NCBI RefSeq assembly: GCF_002367995.1
Contig: NZ_AP018207.1
Span: 4,153,083-4,217,082, forward strand
From: Calothrix brevissima NIES-22
Lineage (GTDB): Bacteria > Cyanobacteriota > Cyanobacteriia > Cyanobacteriales > Nostocaceae
Length of the DNA stretch: 64,000 nucleotides
Direction: 5' to 3'
Shown here: positions 52,279 to 60,700 of the stretch, piece after piece
Layout of the letters: each line of letters starts with the position of its first letter
Numbering within the stretch: the first letter of the stretch is position 1
The notes under the pieces: model-generated
Told to the model about the DNA's origin: nothing
Database searches by the model: none
Seen by the model: the letters and a program-made list of their open reading frames with translations, nothing else
Program-made: the position numbers and the translations under genes

Positions 52279-52768
52279 TTGTGCTTTGGTGATGATTTTG
52301 GTGGATAGCAATTGCCACATCTCAAACTACAAGCAGTAGTTTTCTTCGACAATTTGTCATAGATTGTACTTTCACATATAATGCGACTATTTATCAACTA
52401 GCTACTAAAGATTAACCAGAATTTAATAATTTTTCTAATTTATTTATGTGCCTTGATTTAACTATATCAGCCGAAAAAATGCATTTAAACGCCTAAATTA
52501 GCTATTACCAGGGATAAGACTGTTATTAAAGCAGTTAAAAACATTGAGATTTGATAGCAAAAACTATCTGGGTAGTATTGCCAATCGTCAAGAGTACACA
52601 GTCAATGGGGTTGCTAGATCCCCGACTTCTCCAAGAAGTCGGGGATCTAATCACCACCAACTTCTCACAACTAATGAGACAAAGCATTACTAATTAAGGC
52701 TGTTAACTGTCAACGGTTAACTGTCAACAGCCCTCATGATGAAATATGCAACTTAAAAGCAGAATAGT
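52279..52768. other. Intergenic region with a strong palindrome
   Basis: No gene. It contains a 33-bp hairpin at 52617-52649 and a GTTAACTGTCAACGGTTAAC-type inverted run near 52700-52725. Confidence 0.5.
52617..52649. repeat. Perfect long palindrome (REP-like)
   Basis: AGATCCCCGACTTCT, a 3-base loop, and AGAAGTCGGGGATCT: a 15-bp perfect stem. No T tract follows. I recall the same GC-rich hairpin as a dispersed repeat in Nostocales genomes. Confidence 0.75.
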
Positions 52769-53008
52769 TTACTTCACAGACTGAGAATTTTGATTTTTAG
52801 CTGGAGCCAGTGAGGTATAAGAAGTTACAGGTCTTTGAGGTTCATCCCAGGATAGAGATTTTAAAGCTGCATTACCGTACTTATGGCTTTGACTGACTCG
52901 CAAACAAGCAATGGGAAAAGTCAAAGCAAATAACACCAAAACACTCACCATAGCCAAAACATAATGGTGTAATTGGCGAATTTGTTGGTTATATTTTTCT
53001 GTTTGCAT
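52769..53008 (-). CDS. Small single-TM protein
   Basis: 79 residues with one membrane segment at about 17-37 and a hydrophilic, Ser/Pro-containing tail. An AGGAGG-type ribosome site (from TCCTCC on the plus strand) lies about 8 bases before the start. Unrecognised. It follows two other membrane-protein genes of the multicopper-oxidase group on the same strand, 70 bp after the 53079-53552 gene. Confidence 0.55.
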   Translation of the reverse strand: MQTEKYNQQIRQLHHYVLAMVSVLVLFALTFPIACLRVSQSHKYGNAALKSLSWDEPQRPVTSYTSLAPAKNQNSQSVK

Positions 53009-53078
53009 ATTTCCCTTCCTCCTAGAGTTTGATGAATTAACAAATCAAAAAATCTTGCAAAAATTCACAAAATGCTGC

Positions 53079-53552
53079 TTATGTTGGCATTAAAGGTAAA
53101 TAGGGGAATAAAGGATGCCAATTCATCACAGTTGCAGCTACCAAAAAGCAAAATAAGCAGAAAAAAATAGTTCTCGCTTTAATCTGTTTATCTTGCCAAA
53201 ATTTACTGAGGATTAACCAGCTAATTAACCAGCCAATTAACATCACAGTTTCCTTACCAGAGTAGCTGCCAATTTCACCAGATAACGGATTAGGATTGTG
53301 ACTACCTGGTATCCAATCTCCCAAGCTCCAAATAATTTTTTCCCAAGGTTTAAAAGCCGATGTAATGTGTTGGTTAACCATTAAGATAAAGCAACTAAAT
53401 GCCGCACTAATTAATGCTGCGGCTGCCGGGCCGGAAACAGTGGGAGATGTTTGAGAACCTGCTGCCAATCCTTTAGGAAAGGTTTTTAAGCGGTGCCAAA
53501 ACTTGACATATACGGGCAATGCCTGAGAATCTCGCGATAATTTATGAACCAT
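53079..53552 (-). CDS. Membrane protein of unknown function in the oxidase/iron block
   Basis: 157 residues, three or so hydrophobic segments (about 42-60, 100-117, 127-143). His and Trp residues lie near the ends of the helices (MNWHPLFPYLPLM). GGAGG precedes the start. I do not recognise a family. It is 54 bp downstream of the 53607-54224 gene, so the two probably form one transcript. Confidence 0.6.
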   Translation of the reverse strand: MVHKLSRDSQALPVYVKFWHRLKTFPKGLAAGSQTSPTVSGPAAAALISAAFSCFILMVNQHITSAFKPWEKIIWSLGDWIPGSHNPNPLSGEIGSYSGKETVMLIGWLISWLILSKFWQDKQIKARTIFFCLFCFLVAATVMNWHPLFPYLPLMPT

Positions 53553-53606
53553 TAGTTATAACCTCCTAATGGATAATTATTATTTGCCAATTATCTAAAC
53601 AAGTAC

Positions 53607-54224
53607 TTACAAACTATGAATTCTAGCGACGTTTAATCCACTCACAAAACCGCCAATTGCAAAGAACATCATTGCCATTAAAGCAACGCAAGTGGCATTG
53701 AGAACTACACGATTCTTTTTCTCTAAAATTGAGTCGCCATACTTCCACAAAATCCAGGTACAAGCTACTCCCAAAGGAAATGTAAATAACACTGTAAATT
53801 CATGGTATTCCATGAACAGGTAATGGACTAAAGGTGTATTTTTAGTTAACCAAGCGCGGGCACCACCCATAGGTGCACGGTAACGCATATACACCCAATT
53901 ACCAGAAGCAATTGCCATAAAAGATAGGCATGTAGCCCAAAAAGTTAGAGTGCGCATTTGGGGTAAAATTTTGCCTACTCCTCGCAGTAAAGGAAATGCC
54001 ATGTGTCCGGCATAAGCAATGACAACTACTGCTAATAAGGCTGCTGTTCCATGTATTGCGCCCATATAACGTTGCCAAGGGCTAGGGCTAAGTAAATTAA
54101 CTAACGGTAAAAACAGGAATAAACCCGCAGATAAGATACTCAACCCGTAAATACAAATTGTGGCGATATCTAACTGTTTAGGTAAATCGCCAGTAACTGA
54201 ATCAGCGTCTGTGTTGAATGTCAT
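53607..54224 (-). CDS. Multi-TM protein with conserved-looking histidines
   Basis: 205 residues with five hydrophobic segments. Several histidines sit in or next to the helices: AIHGTAALL, IAYAGHMAF and VHYLFMEYHEFT. This could ligate heme b or a metal, but no known cytochrome motif is clear. A perfect 16-bp palindrome lies 80 bp upstream of its start. It is the first of three small membrane genes between the multicopper oxidase and the iron-permease genes. Confidence 0.6.
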   Translation of the reverse strand: MTFNTDADSVTGDLPKQLDIATICIYGLSILSAGLFLFLPLVNLLSPSPWQRYMGAIHGTAALLAVVVIAYAGHMAFPLLRGVGKILPQMRTLTFWATCLSFMAIASGNWVYMRYRAPMGGARAWLTKNTPLVHYLFMEYHEFTVLFTFPLGVACTWILWKYGDSILEKKNRVVLNATCVALMAMMFFAIGGFVSGLNVARIHSL

Positions 54225-54724
54225 CAGGAAACCTCAACGTAGAAATATTGGCAGGAATTTTTAGCGATATCGATGCGATCGCTAAAAAAGCTAAACTTAT
54301 AACACTAAATATTTAGTGCCTAAATTTTTATGTCCTAAATACTTATGAATATGTATCATGGGACACTTTAATTGCATGAAGAATTGTGGAAATAGATAGT
54401 TAAATAAATAACTACCTTTCCTCAACAGAGTGACTATGCCTAAATAAGTTGATTGCTGGCAGATATCCTAGCAATCGCGGCAAATTCTCAACAGAATGAT
54501 TCTGCGATCGCATATTTGCTAAGGGCGTGCAAATGTGCTGAGAATTTGCAAAATTTACCTCATAAAGTATCATTTAGGCAAAATTTTTAAACATTAATCA
54601 AATTAATTTGAGTTTTTTTTCACGACCTATAAATTAAGTAACGCAAAATTGCGATTTCAGGTATAAATCGCGCATTTTTTGCCATTTTAAAAGCGATCGA
54701 CCAAGGTAACATCTCTGCAATGTG
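54225..54724. other. Intergenic region with palindrome before the membrane-protein genes
   Basis: No gene. It includes the palindrome at 54303-54318 and AT-rich sequence rich in TAAATAA-type motifs. Confidence 0.4.
54303..54318. promoter_or_regulatory. Operator-like perfect palindrome
   Basis: CACTAAATATTTAGTG, 16 bp, perfectly symmetric and AT-rich, about 80 bp upstream of the 54224 start. Confidence 0.45.
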
Positions 54725-55717
54725 TTATGAATTGATGACTTCAAAGACACCCATGCAACCGTTTTCTGCGATCGCATCTTGATGAGGATGGAACATATAC
54801 TTACCTGGATAGCGAAAGCTAAATTCCAGAATATGTCTTTCTGCCACACCCATCGTAATCACATCTGTTTTCTCGCTCGGAGTCATAGTCATACCTGAAC
54901 GATAAACATTAAAGAAGTTGGCATGAAGGTGAAAAGTAACTGCTGGATCGTATTCAATAATATTCAGCACGTAAAGCCGAATTAACTGATCCTTGTAAAT
55001 GCGGATGGGATTGTCCATATAGTGATGGGGCAATCCATTGAATGCATAATACTCATTGTGGCTATCATCATTTACGTCATACCCAGCCATAACTAGGACA
55101 ATTTCATCAGCTGGCGGGCGTGGCTTGGGTGGATCGATGATGAACATCCCATATAGCCCTTTAGCAATGTGACGAGTAACAGGCTCAATATGACAGTGAT
55201 ACAAATGAACCCCGTAAGGTTCAGCATCAAATTCATAAATTGTGGCACTACCGTTACTGACTGGGCGAATTCCATCCATATCGGCTGAATGCACCCCATG
55301 AAAATGTAAAGAGTGAGAATGTCCAGCTTTATTGAGAAAGAGTATCCTTACCCGTTCACCTTGTTTAACCCTGAGTGTGGGCCCTGGGATATGCCCGTTT
55401 AAGTCCCAGATATTGTAGGAAACAGCACTATTTAGTTGAATCACGGAAGTTCCCGCAGTTAGCCTAAATTCGCGGATATTACGCCCATTTTCATGCTTGA
55501 GCGTCCCATAATCGAAATTTCTCAGCATCTTCATCGGTTGAGTTACGCCTTCAGATGCGGCAATTTCTGTAGGTGGAACTTTGACAATAGACTGGCTGTG
55601 ATTTGCCATTTGCCAAAGCGCTGCTGCTCCGACTACGCCAGTGCTACCTAAACCCAGCTTCAGTAATTGACGACGGCTTAAAAGTTGTTCTTTTCCCAAA
55701 GCTAAGTTACTGGGCAT
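54725..55717 (-). CDS. Tat-exported two-domain multicopper oxidase
   Basis: 330 residues. An N-terminal twin-arginine signal (LSRRQLLKLG) leads to a periplasmic enzyme. Two cupredoxin domains follow. Copper-ligand motifs: SLHFHGVH near 135, YHCHIEPVTRH near 172 (type 1 cysteine and histidines), VTFHLHANFF near 262 and MFHPHQD near 308. The second domain has no type 1 cysteine, as in two-domain laccase or nitrite-reductase-like proteins. Substrates could be Fe(II), Cu(I), Mn(II), phenols or nitrite. A ferroxidase role is suggested by the FTR1 permease on the same strand 4 kb away. Two dyad motifs lie upstream of the start. Confidence 0.85.
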   Translation of the reverse strand: MPSNLALGKEQLLSRRQLLKLGLGSTGVVGAAALWQMANHSQSIVKVPPTEIAASEGVTQPMKMLRNFDYGTLKHENGRNIREFRLTAGTSVIQLNSAVSYNIWDLNGHIPGPTLRVKQGERVRILFLNKAGHSHSLHFHGVHSADMDGIRPVSNGSATIYEFDAEPYGVHLYHCHIEPVTRHIAKGLYGMFIIDPPKPRPPADEIVLVMAGYDVNDDSHNEYYAFNGLPHHYMDNPIRIYKDQLIRLYVLNIIEYDPAVTFHLHANFFNVYRSGMTMTPSEKTDVITMGVAERHILEFSFRYPGKYMFHPHQDAIAENGCMGVFEVINS

Positions 55718-55750
55718 GACATTAAACTGCTGTTAGCGCTAGAATATAGT

Positions 55751-55769
55751 ATTGCAAACAATTTGCAAT
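55751..55769. promoter_or_regulatory. Operator-like inverted repeat upstream of the multicopper oxidase
   Basis: ATTGCAAA-CAA-TTTGCAAT, perfect 8-bp arms, 34 bp before the start codon. A second, looser AT-rich dyad (AGAATTATTGTCAATTATTC) lies at 55796-55815 and looks Fur-like. Confidence 0.5.
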
Positions 55770-55830
55770 TACTTCTGTGTATATTAAAAGAAATAAGAAT
55801 TATTGTCAATTATTCTGGCAGACATTCGAG

Positions 55831-56060
55831 TTGCGAGATTAGGGGTTAGGGGCTAGGGGCTAGGGGCTAGAGATTTTCTCGTGATTGACTGTCTTGAAAA
55901 TAGCGTTGACTATTGACTGTTGACTGTTGACTGTTGACTATTGACTGTTGACTGTTGACTGTTGACTGTTGACTATTGACTGTTGACTGTTGACTATTGA
56001 CTATTGACTGTTGACTGTTGACTGTTGACTATTGACTATTGACTATTGACTATTGACTAA
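55831..56060 (+). repeat. Long mixed STRR array (GGGGCTA; GTTGACT/ATTGACT), about 22 heptamers
   Basis: A short array of GGGGCTA units (55841-55869), then a long run of TTGACTG/TTGACTA heptamers (55907-56059). It is the longest array in the window. Confidence 0.9.
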
Positions 56061-56621
56061 TAAGAATTTTTATAAAGCTTTTTTGTGATCCAAATTACAT
56101 TTGCACTATCTGCTAATTAGCAGCTAAGTCTTGCCTAAAAATTTGCAATAGGGGAAAAATTATGTTTCCCCATAGATAATGATTTGTCTGGCGAATAGCT
56201 ATTTTGTTAAGCAGGTTTTGTATTGTCTAATTGATCGGTAAATATTTGGTTAACTTGCTGTCAAAATAGATAAATATCAAATGGATATGCTGCTAAAGAT
56301 AGATAAATATAAATATTTACAACTAGTTCTCAACTATTTATCTACTCTATTGTGTGTTAAATCATCTACATAACATCAATCAATAGAGTGTTTTTGGCTC
56401 ATTTGATTACTGAATTTAACAACAAATTAATAAAAATATACATATTAGAAAATAACTATATTATTTATGCAATATTTTATTGTCAATCTACCGAAAGTAT
56501 CACTATAAAATCCCCCAATAGGGCATTGTATAAAAGGTGGTTTTTCTGCTTTTTATTAATTTAATGCCGCAGATAAATTGAGAAATTTGTGTGAAGCAAA
56601 ACATGACACACGGGGCACATC
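56061..56621. other. AT-rich upstream region of cbiM
   Basis: No gene. I looked for a cobalamin riboswitch (B12 box) and found none convincing. AT-rich sequence with ATAAATAT repeats precedes the gene. Confidence 0.4.
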
Positions 56622-57545
56622 ATGCATATTCCTGATGGATTTGTTTCTTTACCAGTTGCAGGAGCTACTGGTTTAGCGAGTACGGCAGCACTCTTTGTGG
56701 CTTTAGGGCGATCGCAAAATGCTTTTGGGATTCGTCGCGCTCCTATACTGGGTTTAACCACAGCCTTTATTTTTGCTGCCCAGATGGTAAACTTCCCTGT
56801 AGCAGGGGGTACAAGCGGTCACTTGTTAGGGGGAACCTTAGCCGCAGTAGTTTTAGGTAGCCCTTGGGCGGGGGCATTGTGTATTGCTACAGTCTTAATT
56901 ATCCAAGCTGTGCTATTTGCCGATGGTGGAATTACAGCCTTAGGCGCAAATATTTTAAACATGGCCTTTATTGGCGTTTGGGTTGGTTGGGGGTTAACTA
57001 ACACTCTGCAACGGCTATTTGGCGGTTCTAAAGGGCGTTTACCCTTAGCTGCGGGGATTGCTGCTGGTGTAAGTGTGGTAGTTGCAGCTGTAGCCTGCGC
57101 TCTTGAGCTAGCCCTTTCAGGAACAGCACCAGCCGCCATAGTTTTAGGAGCCATGACAGGAACTCATATTCTCATTGGTATTGGTGAAGGATTAATTACT
57201 GGAGGTGTATTAATTTACCTTGCCAAGCAAAGGCCAGATTTGTTACCAGGGGAACAACAGCAATTTCGCGGCTGGGTAGTGCCAGTTGTGAGCATTGTTC
57301 TTGTGGCGGGTGTATTATCACTATTTGCTTCAGCTTGGCCTGATGGCTTGGAAAGAGTAGCCGGAAATTTAGGCTTTATTGACTTAAGCAAAAAAGTACG
57401 GGTGATTGTACCCACACCTTTAGCCGATTATGGCATTCAGGGTTTAGGTACAATCGGTACGAGTATTGCCGGGTTGGTAGGTGCGGCTGTTTGCTTTGCT
57501 GTTGCCTTTGGGCTGGCTAAGGTAGTGAAACCGAATAATGCTTAG
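56622..57545 (+). CDS. cbiM: CbiM/NikM-type cobalt or nickel ECF transporter core (CbiMN fusion)
   Basis: 307 residues. Starts MHIPDGFVS, the invariant metal-binding N-terminus (His2) of the S-component. Residues 1-205 are the membrane CbiM domain (VNFPVAGGTSGHLLGGTLAA, ADGGITALGANILNMAF). After a loop, residues about 215-305 form a CbiN/NikN-like extension (SAWPDGLERVAGNLGF, PLADYGIQGLG). Such fused proteins occur in Co and Ni systems; sequence alone does not decide the metal. cbiQ overlaps its end by 8 bp. Confidence 0.9.
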   Translation: MHIPDGFVSLPVAGATGLASTAALFVALGRSQNAFGIRRAPILGLTTAFIFAAQMVNFPVAGGTSGHLLGGTLAAVVLGSPWAGALCIATVLIIQAVLFADGGITALGANILNMAFIGVWVGWGLTNTLQRLFGGSKGRLPLAAGIAAGVSVVVAAVACALELALSGTAPAAIVLGAMTGTHILIGIGEGLITGGVLIYLAKQRPDLLPGEQQQFRGWVVPVVSIVLVAGVLSLFASAWPDGLERVAGNLGFIDLSKKVRVIVPTPLADYGIQGLGTIGTSIAGLVGAAVCFAVAFGLAKVVKPNNA

Positions 57546-58197
57546 AATTTCCTTAACCTTACGCTTACAAATAGCTCTGATTATTGTGATTGGGGCAGCT
57601 TTATTAAAGCATCATGCTTGGTATAACCTGGGTGCTTATGGAGCGATCGCGCTTTTATGGGCTTGGGTGTTACAGGTAAAGCTTCCCCAGCTAGGAAAAT
57701 TACTCGGTACAGAGTTAATCTTCCTCTCATTTTTAGCTTTGCCCTTGGGATGGGAACGAGCGAGTTTTTTGCTAGTGCGTTCTCTCATCTGTTTAATTGT
57801 GATGAATAGTTTTTTGTTAACTTTACCGCCCCATAGTTTTGGTATAGCCCTGAAAAGCTTACCCGTACCGCTAGCGTTAAAGGAAAATTTGCTCTTAGCA
57901 GGTCAATACCTAGAAATTTTGCTATCAGAAGTCACGAGAATGCAGCGTAGCGCCCAATTACGGGGTTTAAATGGCACAACTGGCTGGTTGCGCTACACCA
58001 GTGCAGCCACCATCGGCGCTTTATATCTCCGTAGTTTAGATAGAGCCGAGCGCGTTTATACCGCAATGGTAGTTCGGGGTTACAACGGACAATTACCAAT
58101 AGACTCAACATTAAAACCAAAAGAGCGTGTGGCTATATTAATAGCAGGTGCGATCGCGGCTTGTTTAACCATCGGTTCTTACCAGTTAAGTAACTAA
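57538..58197 (+). CDS. cbiQ: CbiQ, ECF transporter transmembrane (T) component
   Basis: 219 residues with about five membrane segments. Couples the CbiM core to the ATPase through cytoplasmic helices with the Ala-Arg-Gly-like motifs QLRGLN (near 143) and VVRGYNG (near 178). Its ATG lies inside the end of cbiM (AATAATGCTTAG), which indicates translational coupling. Confidence 0.9.
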   Translation: MLRISLTLRLQIALIIVIGAALLKHHAWYNLGAYGAIALLWAWVLQVKLPQLGKLLGTELIFLSFLALPLGWERASFLLVRSLICLIVMNSFLLTLPPHSFGIALKSLPVPLALKENLLLAGQYLEILLSEVTRMQRSAQLRGLNGTTGWLRYTSAATIGALYLRSLDRAERVYTAMVVRGYNGQLPIDSTLKPKERVAILIAGAIAACLTIGSYQLSN

Positions 58198-58228
58198 GAA
58201 CGCAGTTGTGCATTTTGAGTTGTAAATT

Positions 58229-58993
58229 TTGAAATCATTAACATCTAATCCCCAATCTTCAATTCATCATCCCCACGCAGCTGTGGTGGAGGTGCAAAAC
58301 TTGATGTACGCATATACCAATCAAGAGCCAGTATTGCGCGAAATTTCGTTTAAATTACAACCAGGCGATCGCGTGGCGTTAATGGGTGCAACTGGTTCTG
58401 GTAAAAGCACCTTACTAGAAAATCTCATCGGCTTAAAACAACCACAAAGCGGGAAAATCTGGATTAATGGCATTCCCGTAGAATCTCAAACTCTGTCTCA
58501 AATCCGCCGTCATATTGGTTTTACCTTCCAAGATGCCAACGACCAATTATTTATGCCGACTATCTTAGAAGATATTACCTTCGGCCCCCGCAATTATGGT
58601 GTACCGCCAGCTTTAGCCATAGATCGAGCCAGAGAATTATTAGCTGATTTTGGACTAGAAGCCTACGCCAACCGTTCAGCCCATGAACTTTCTGGAGGAC
58701 AAAGACGCCTAGCAGCTTTAGCGTCAATTTTAGCTTTAGAGCCTAGCATTTTGATTTTAGATGAGCCAACTAACGGTTTAGATCCTTATTGGCGGCGGCA
58801 CTTGGCCCAGGTATTATTAAATTTGCCCGTGCAAGTAATGTTAATAGCTTCCCATGACCTCAATTGGTTGGGTAAAGTAACTCAACGTGCATTGGTACTT
58901 TCCGGAGGACGAATTCCCATAGATCGAGACATCCAGCCACTTTTACAAGAAGAGGATACTTTAGAAAGGCTTGGCTTGCCAGTAGGCTGGTAG
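58229..58993 (+). CDS. cbiO: CbiO, cobalt/nickel ECF transporter ATPase
   Basis: 254 residues from a TTG at 58229. No ATG exists ahead of the conserved core, but in-frame GTG codons at about residues 19-20 are alternatives. ABC ATPase of the ECF type: Walker A GATGSGKST near 54-62, Q-loop FTFQDAND, signature ELSGGQRRLAAL, Walker B ILILDEP, and the H-switch in IASHDLNW. It completes the cbiMQO transporter, 31 bp after cbiQ. Confidence 0.9.
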   Translation: MKSLTSNPQSSIHHPHAAVVEVQNLMYAYTNQEPVLREISFKLQPGDRVALMGATGSGKSTLLENLIGLKQPQSGKIWINGIPVESQTLSQIRRHIGFTFQDANDQLFMPTILEDITFGPRNYGVPPALAIDRARELLADFGLEAYANRSAHELSGGQRRLAALASILALEPSILILDEPTNGLDPYWRRHLAQVLLNLPVQVMLIASHDLNWLGKVTQRALVLSGGRIPIDRDIQPLLQEEDTLERLGLPVGW

Positions 58994-59011
58994 AGAGGCA
59001 GAGAGCAAATG

Positions 59012-59066
59012 ACAATTGTAGAGACGCGATTCATCGCGTCTTTGCCCAATGCCCAATGCCCCATGC
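59012..59066 (+). repeat. Dispersed 30-bp palindrome and GCCCAAT heptamers
   Basis: ACAATTGTAGAGACGCGATT continuing CATCGCGTCT, then TGCCCAATGCCCAATGCCCC. It is the same combination as at 23686-23752. Confidence 0.75.
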
Positions 59067-59134
59067 CCAAACTCACTACAAAATTCCAGAATTGTTAGAT
59101 ACTATGGTTGGAATTTTAGTAATGGTGAGTTTTC

Positions 59135-59614
59135 ATGTCTGTTTCGCAGAAAAATAATATTATTGCTCTGATTAGCCTCAGTGTTGCTTTATTGCTTAGT
59201 GGTTGCAATGAAAATAAAGCCTCTCAATGTCAGCGATTGATTCAGGCAGTAAATGAAGGTAATTCTCTGATTGACAAAAATAAAGGGCAGCAGGTGACTA
59301 CAAGCATACAACTATCTAAAGATTTAGAAGCTGTTACCAAGTCCATAGAGGAATTAAACCTTAAAGATCCAAAGTTACAAGAATACCAAAGTCGGTTTGC
59401 CAAGAATTTTAAGAGTTTGAGTCAAGCGATCGCCAAAGCGGCTAAAGCTCTCAATGCAGCTAAAACTGCTGAAGCTACCCCCTCAGGTAGAGAAAAACTG
59501 GAAAAGGCAAGAGCCGAGATTGATACAGCACTAACAGCCGTAAGCAAAACCGCAGGTAAGGACGCTGATAAGTTAGTTGGCGAGCTAAATAAGTACTGTA
59601 AAGAACCAGAGTAA
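59135..59614 (+). CDS. Helical lipoprotein of unknown function
   Basis: 159 residues. Lipoprotein signal with lipobox LLSGC (C24). The mature part is helical and lysine-rich (AIAKAAKALNAAKTAEATPS), with a paired cysteine near each end (CQRL, KYCKEPE). No domain is recognised. It is probably anchored in the outer or plasma membrane facing the periplasm. Confidence 0.7.
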   Translation: MSVSQKNNIIALISLSVALLLSGCNENKASQCQRLIQAVNEGNSLIDKNKGQQVTTSIQLSKDLEAVTKSIEELNLKDPKLQEYQSRFAKNFKSLSQAIAKAAKALNAAKTAEATPSGREKLEKARAEIDTALTAVSKTAGKDADKLVGELNKYCKEPE

Positions 59615-59896
59615 GTATTTTATAAGTAATATTTATAACTTACTTTTGCTTTTAAAGTTCACAGATTTGCCCACCAAGATTTTCTCGCTATACTAGTAGA
59701 TTAGCCTGTTGAAGTAACAAATGAGAGAGTAGCAATTATCTCTTTTGGGTAGGAACGTAAAAATTTTGTATCAAGTCTAGGTAAATACATTTTATTGGAT
59801 AGTAACAAAAATATATTTTCTCAAACCTGGATTGATAGCTGTTTAGTAGAATTACCTGGAAGCATCATAGAGCAAACCTAAATCAATCACACCATT
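59615..59896. other. Gene-free spacer
   Basis: AT-rich; I see nothing specific in it. Confidence 0.4.
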
Positions 59897-60568
59897 GTGA
59901 GTCAGCTTATGAAAGCGGAATTGATTGAATTAATGAACAGATTATTCCAAGTCTTACAAATCAATATGAGATGGATGACTTGGAACCTTTTTCTAGCTTT
60001 TATACCCTTAGCCTTAAGCGTCTGGCTGTTTCGTAAAAATCGCCGCAGGTCTTGGGTTTGGTGGTTGGGATTAATCGTTTTCTATGCCTTTTTACCGAAT
60101 GCACCCTATCTACTTACCGATGTAATTCATCTGATAGATGATATCCGCACAATTCAATCAATATGGGTTATTACTTTAATATTAATTCCCCTTTATCTAT
60201 TAGTAATTTTAGCGGGTTTTCAAGCTTACGTTATATCTTTAATTAATTTAGGTCACTATTTACACTTAATTGGTCAAAGCCAATGGATTTTTAGAATTGA
60301 GTTAATTACTCATATCCTCTCAGCTATAGGTATTTACTGGGGGCGATTTTTACGTTTCAATAGCTGGGATTTCATCACCCAGCCAGATGCGGTATTAACC
60401 AAAGGAGTAGAAGAACTTCTAGGAAAACAGCCTTTAGTAATTATTGCTATTACCTTTATTATCCTGACAGCGTTGCACGCAATTATGAAACGTGTAACTT
60501 TAGGATGGGTTCGCAAACCCCAACCAGAAGCACCCGTCAATTCTCAACAAGCGAAAAATGGATCGTAG
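59897..60568 (+). CDS. DUF1361 membrane protein
   Basis: 223 residues from a GTG at 59897; an ATG at 59909 is an alternative. Six membrane segments. The family signature FLPNAPYLLTDVIHL lies near residue 70, and the conserved YWGRFLRFNSWD near 148. Function unknown. It is followed by a short heptamer array (GTTGACT/GTTGACG). Confidence 0.85.
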   Translation: MSQLMKAELIELMNRLFQVLQINMRWMTWNLFLAFIPLALSVWLFRKNRRRSWVWWLGLIVFYAFLPNAPYLLTDVIHLIDDIRTIQSIWVITLILIPLYLLVILAGFQAYVISLINLGHYLHLIGQSQWIFRIELITHILSAIGIYWGRFLRFNSWDFITQPDAVLTKGVEELLGKQPLVIIAITFIILTALHAIMKRVTLGWVRKPQPEAPVNSQQAKNGS

Positions 60569-60700
60569 ATGGTTGACTATTGACGGTTGACTATTGACGG
60601 TTGACTGTTGACTATTTAGCACACCAGTTGCCGCAATTTTCCGATATTGATGACTATCATAGTGTTGTAAAAATCAGTCTGAATATATACAACACCCATA

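Noticed and set aside
56061-56621. Cobalamin riboswitch before cbiM
   Set aside because: I found no B12 box or the expected conserved stems. The sequence is AT-rich and does not fit.
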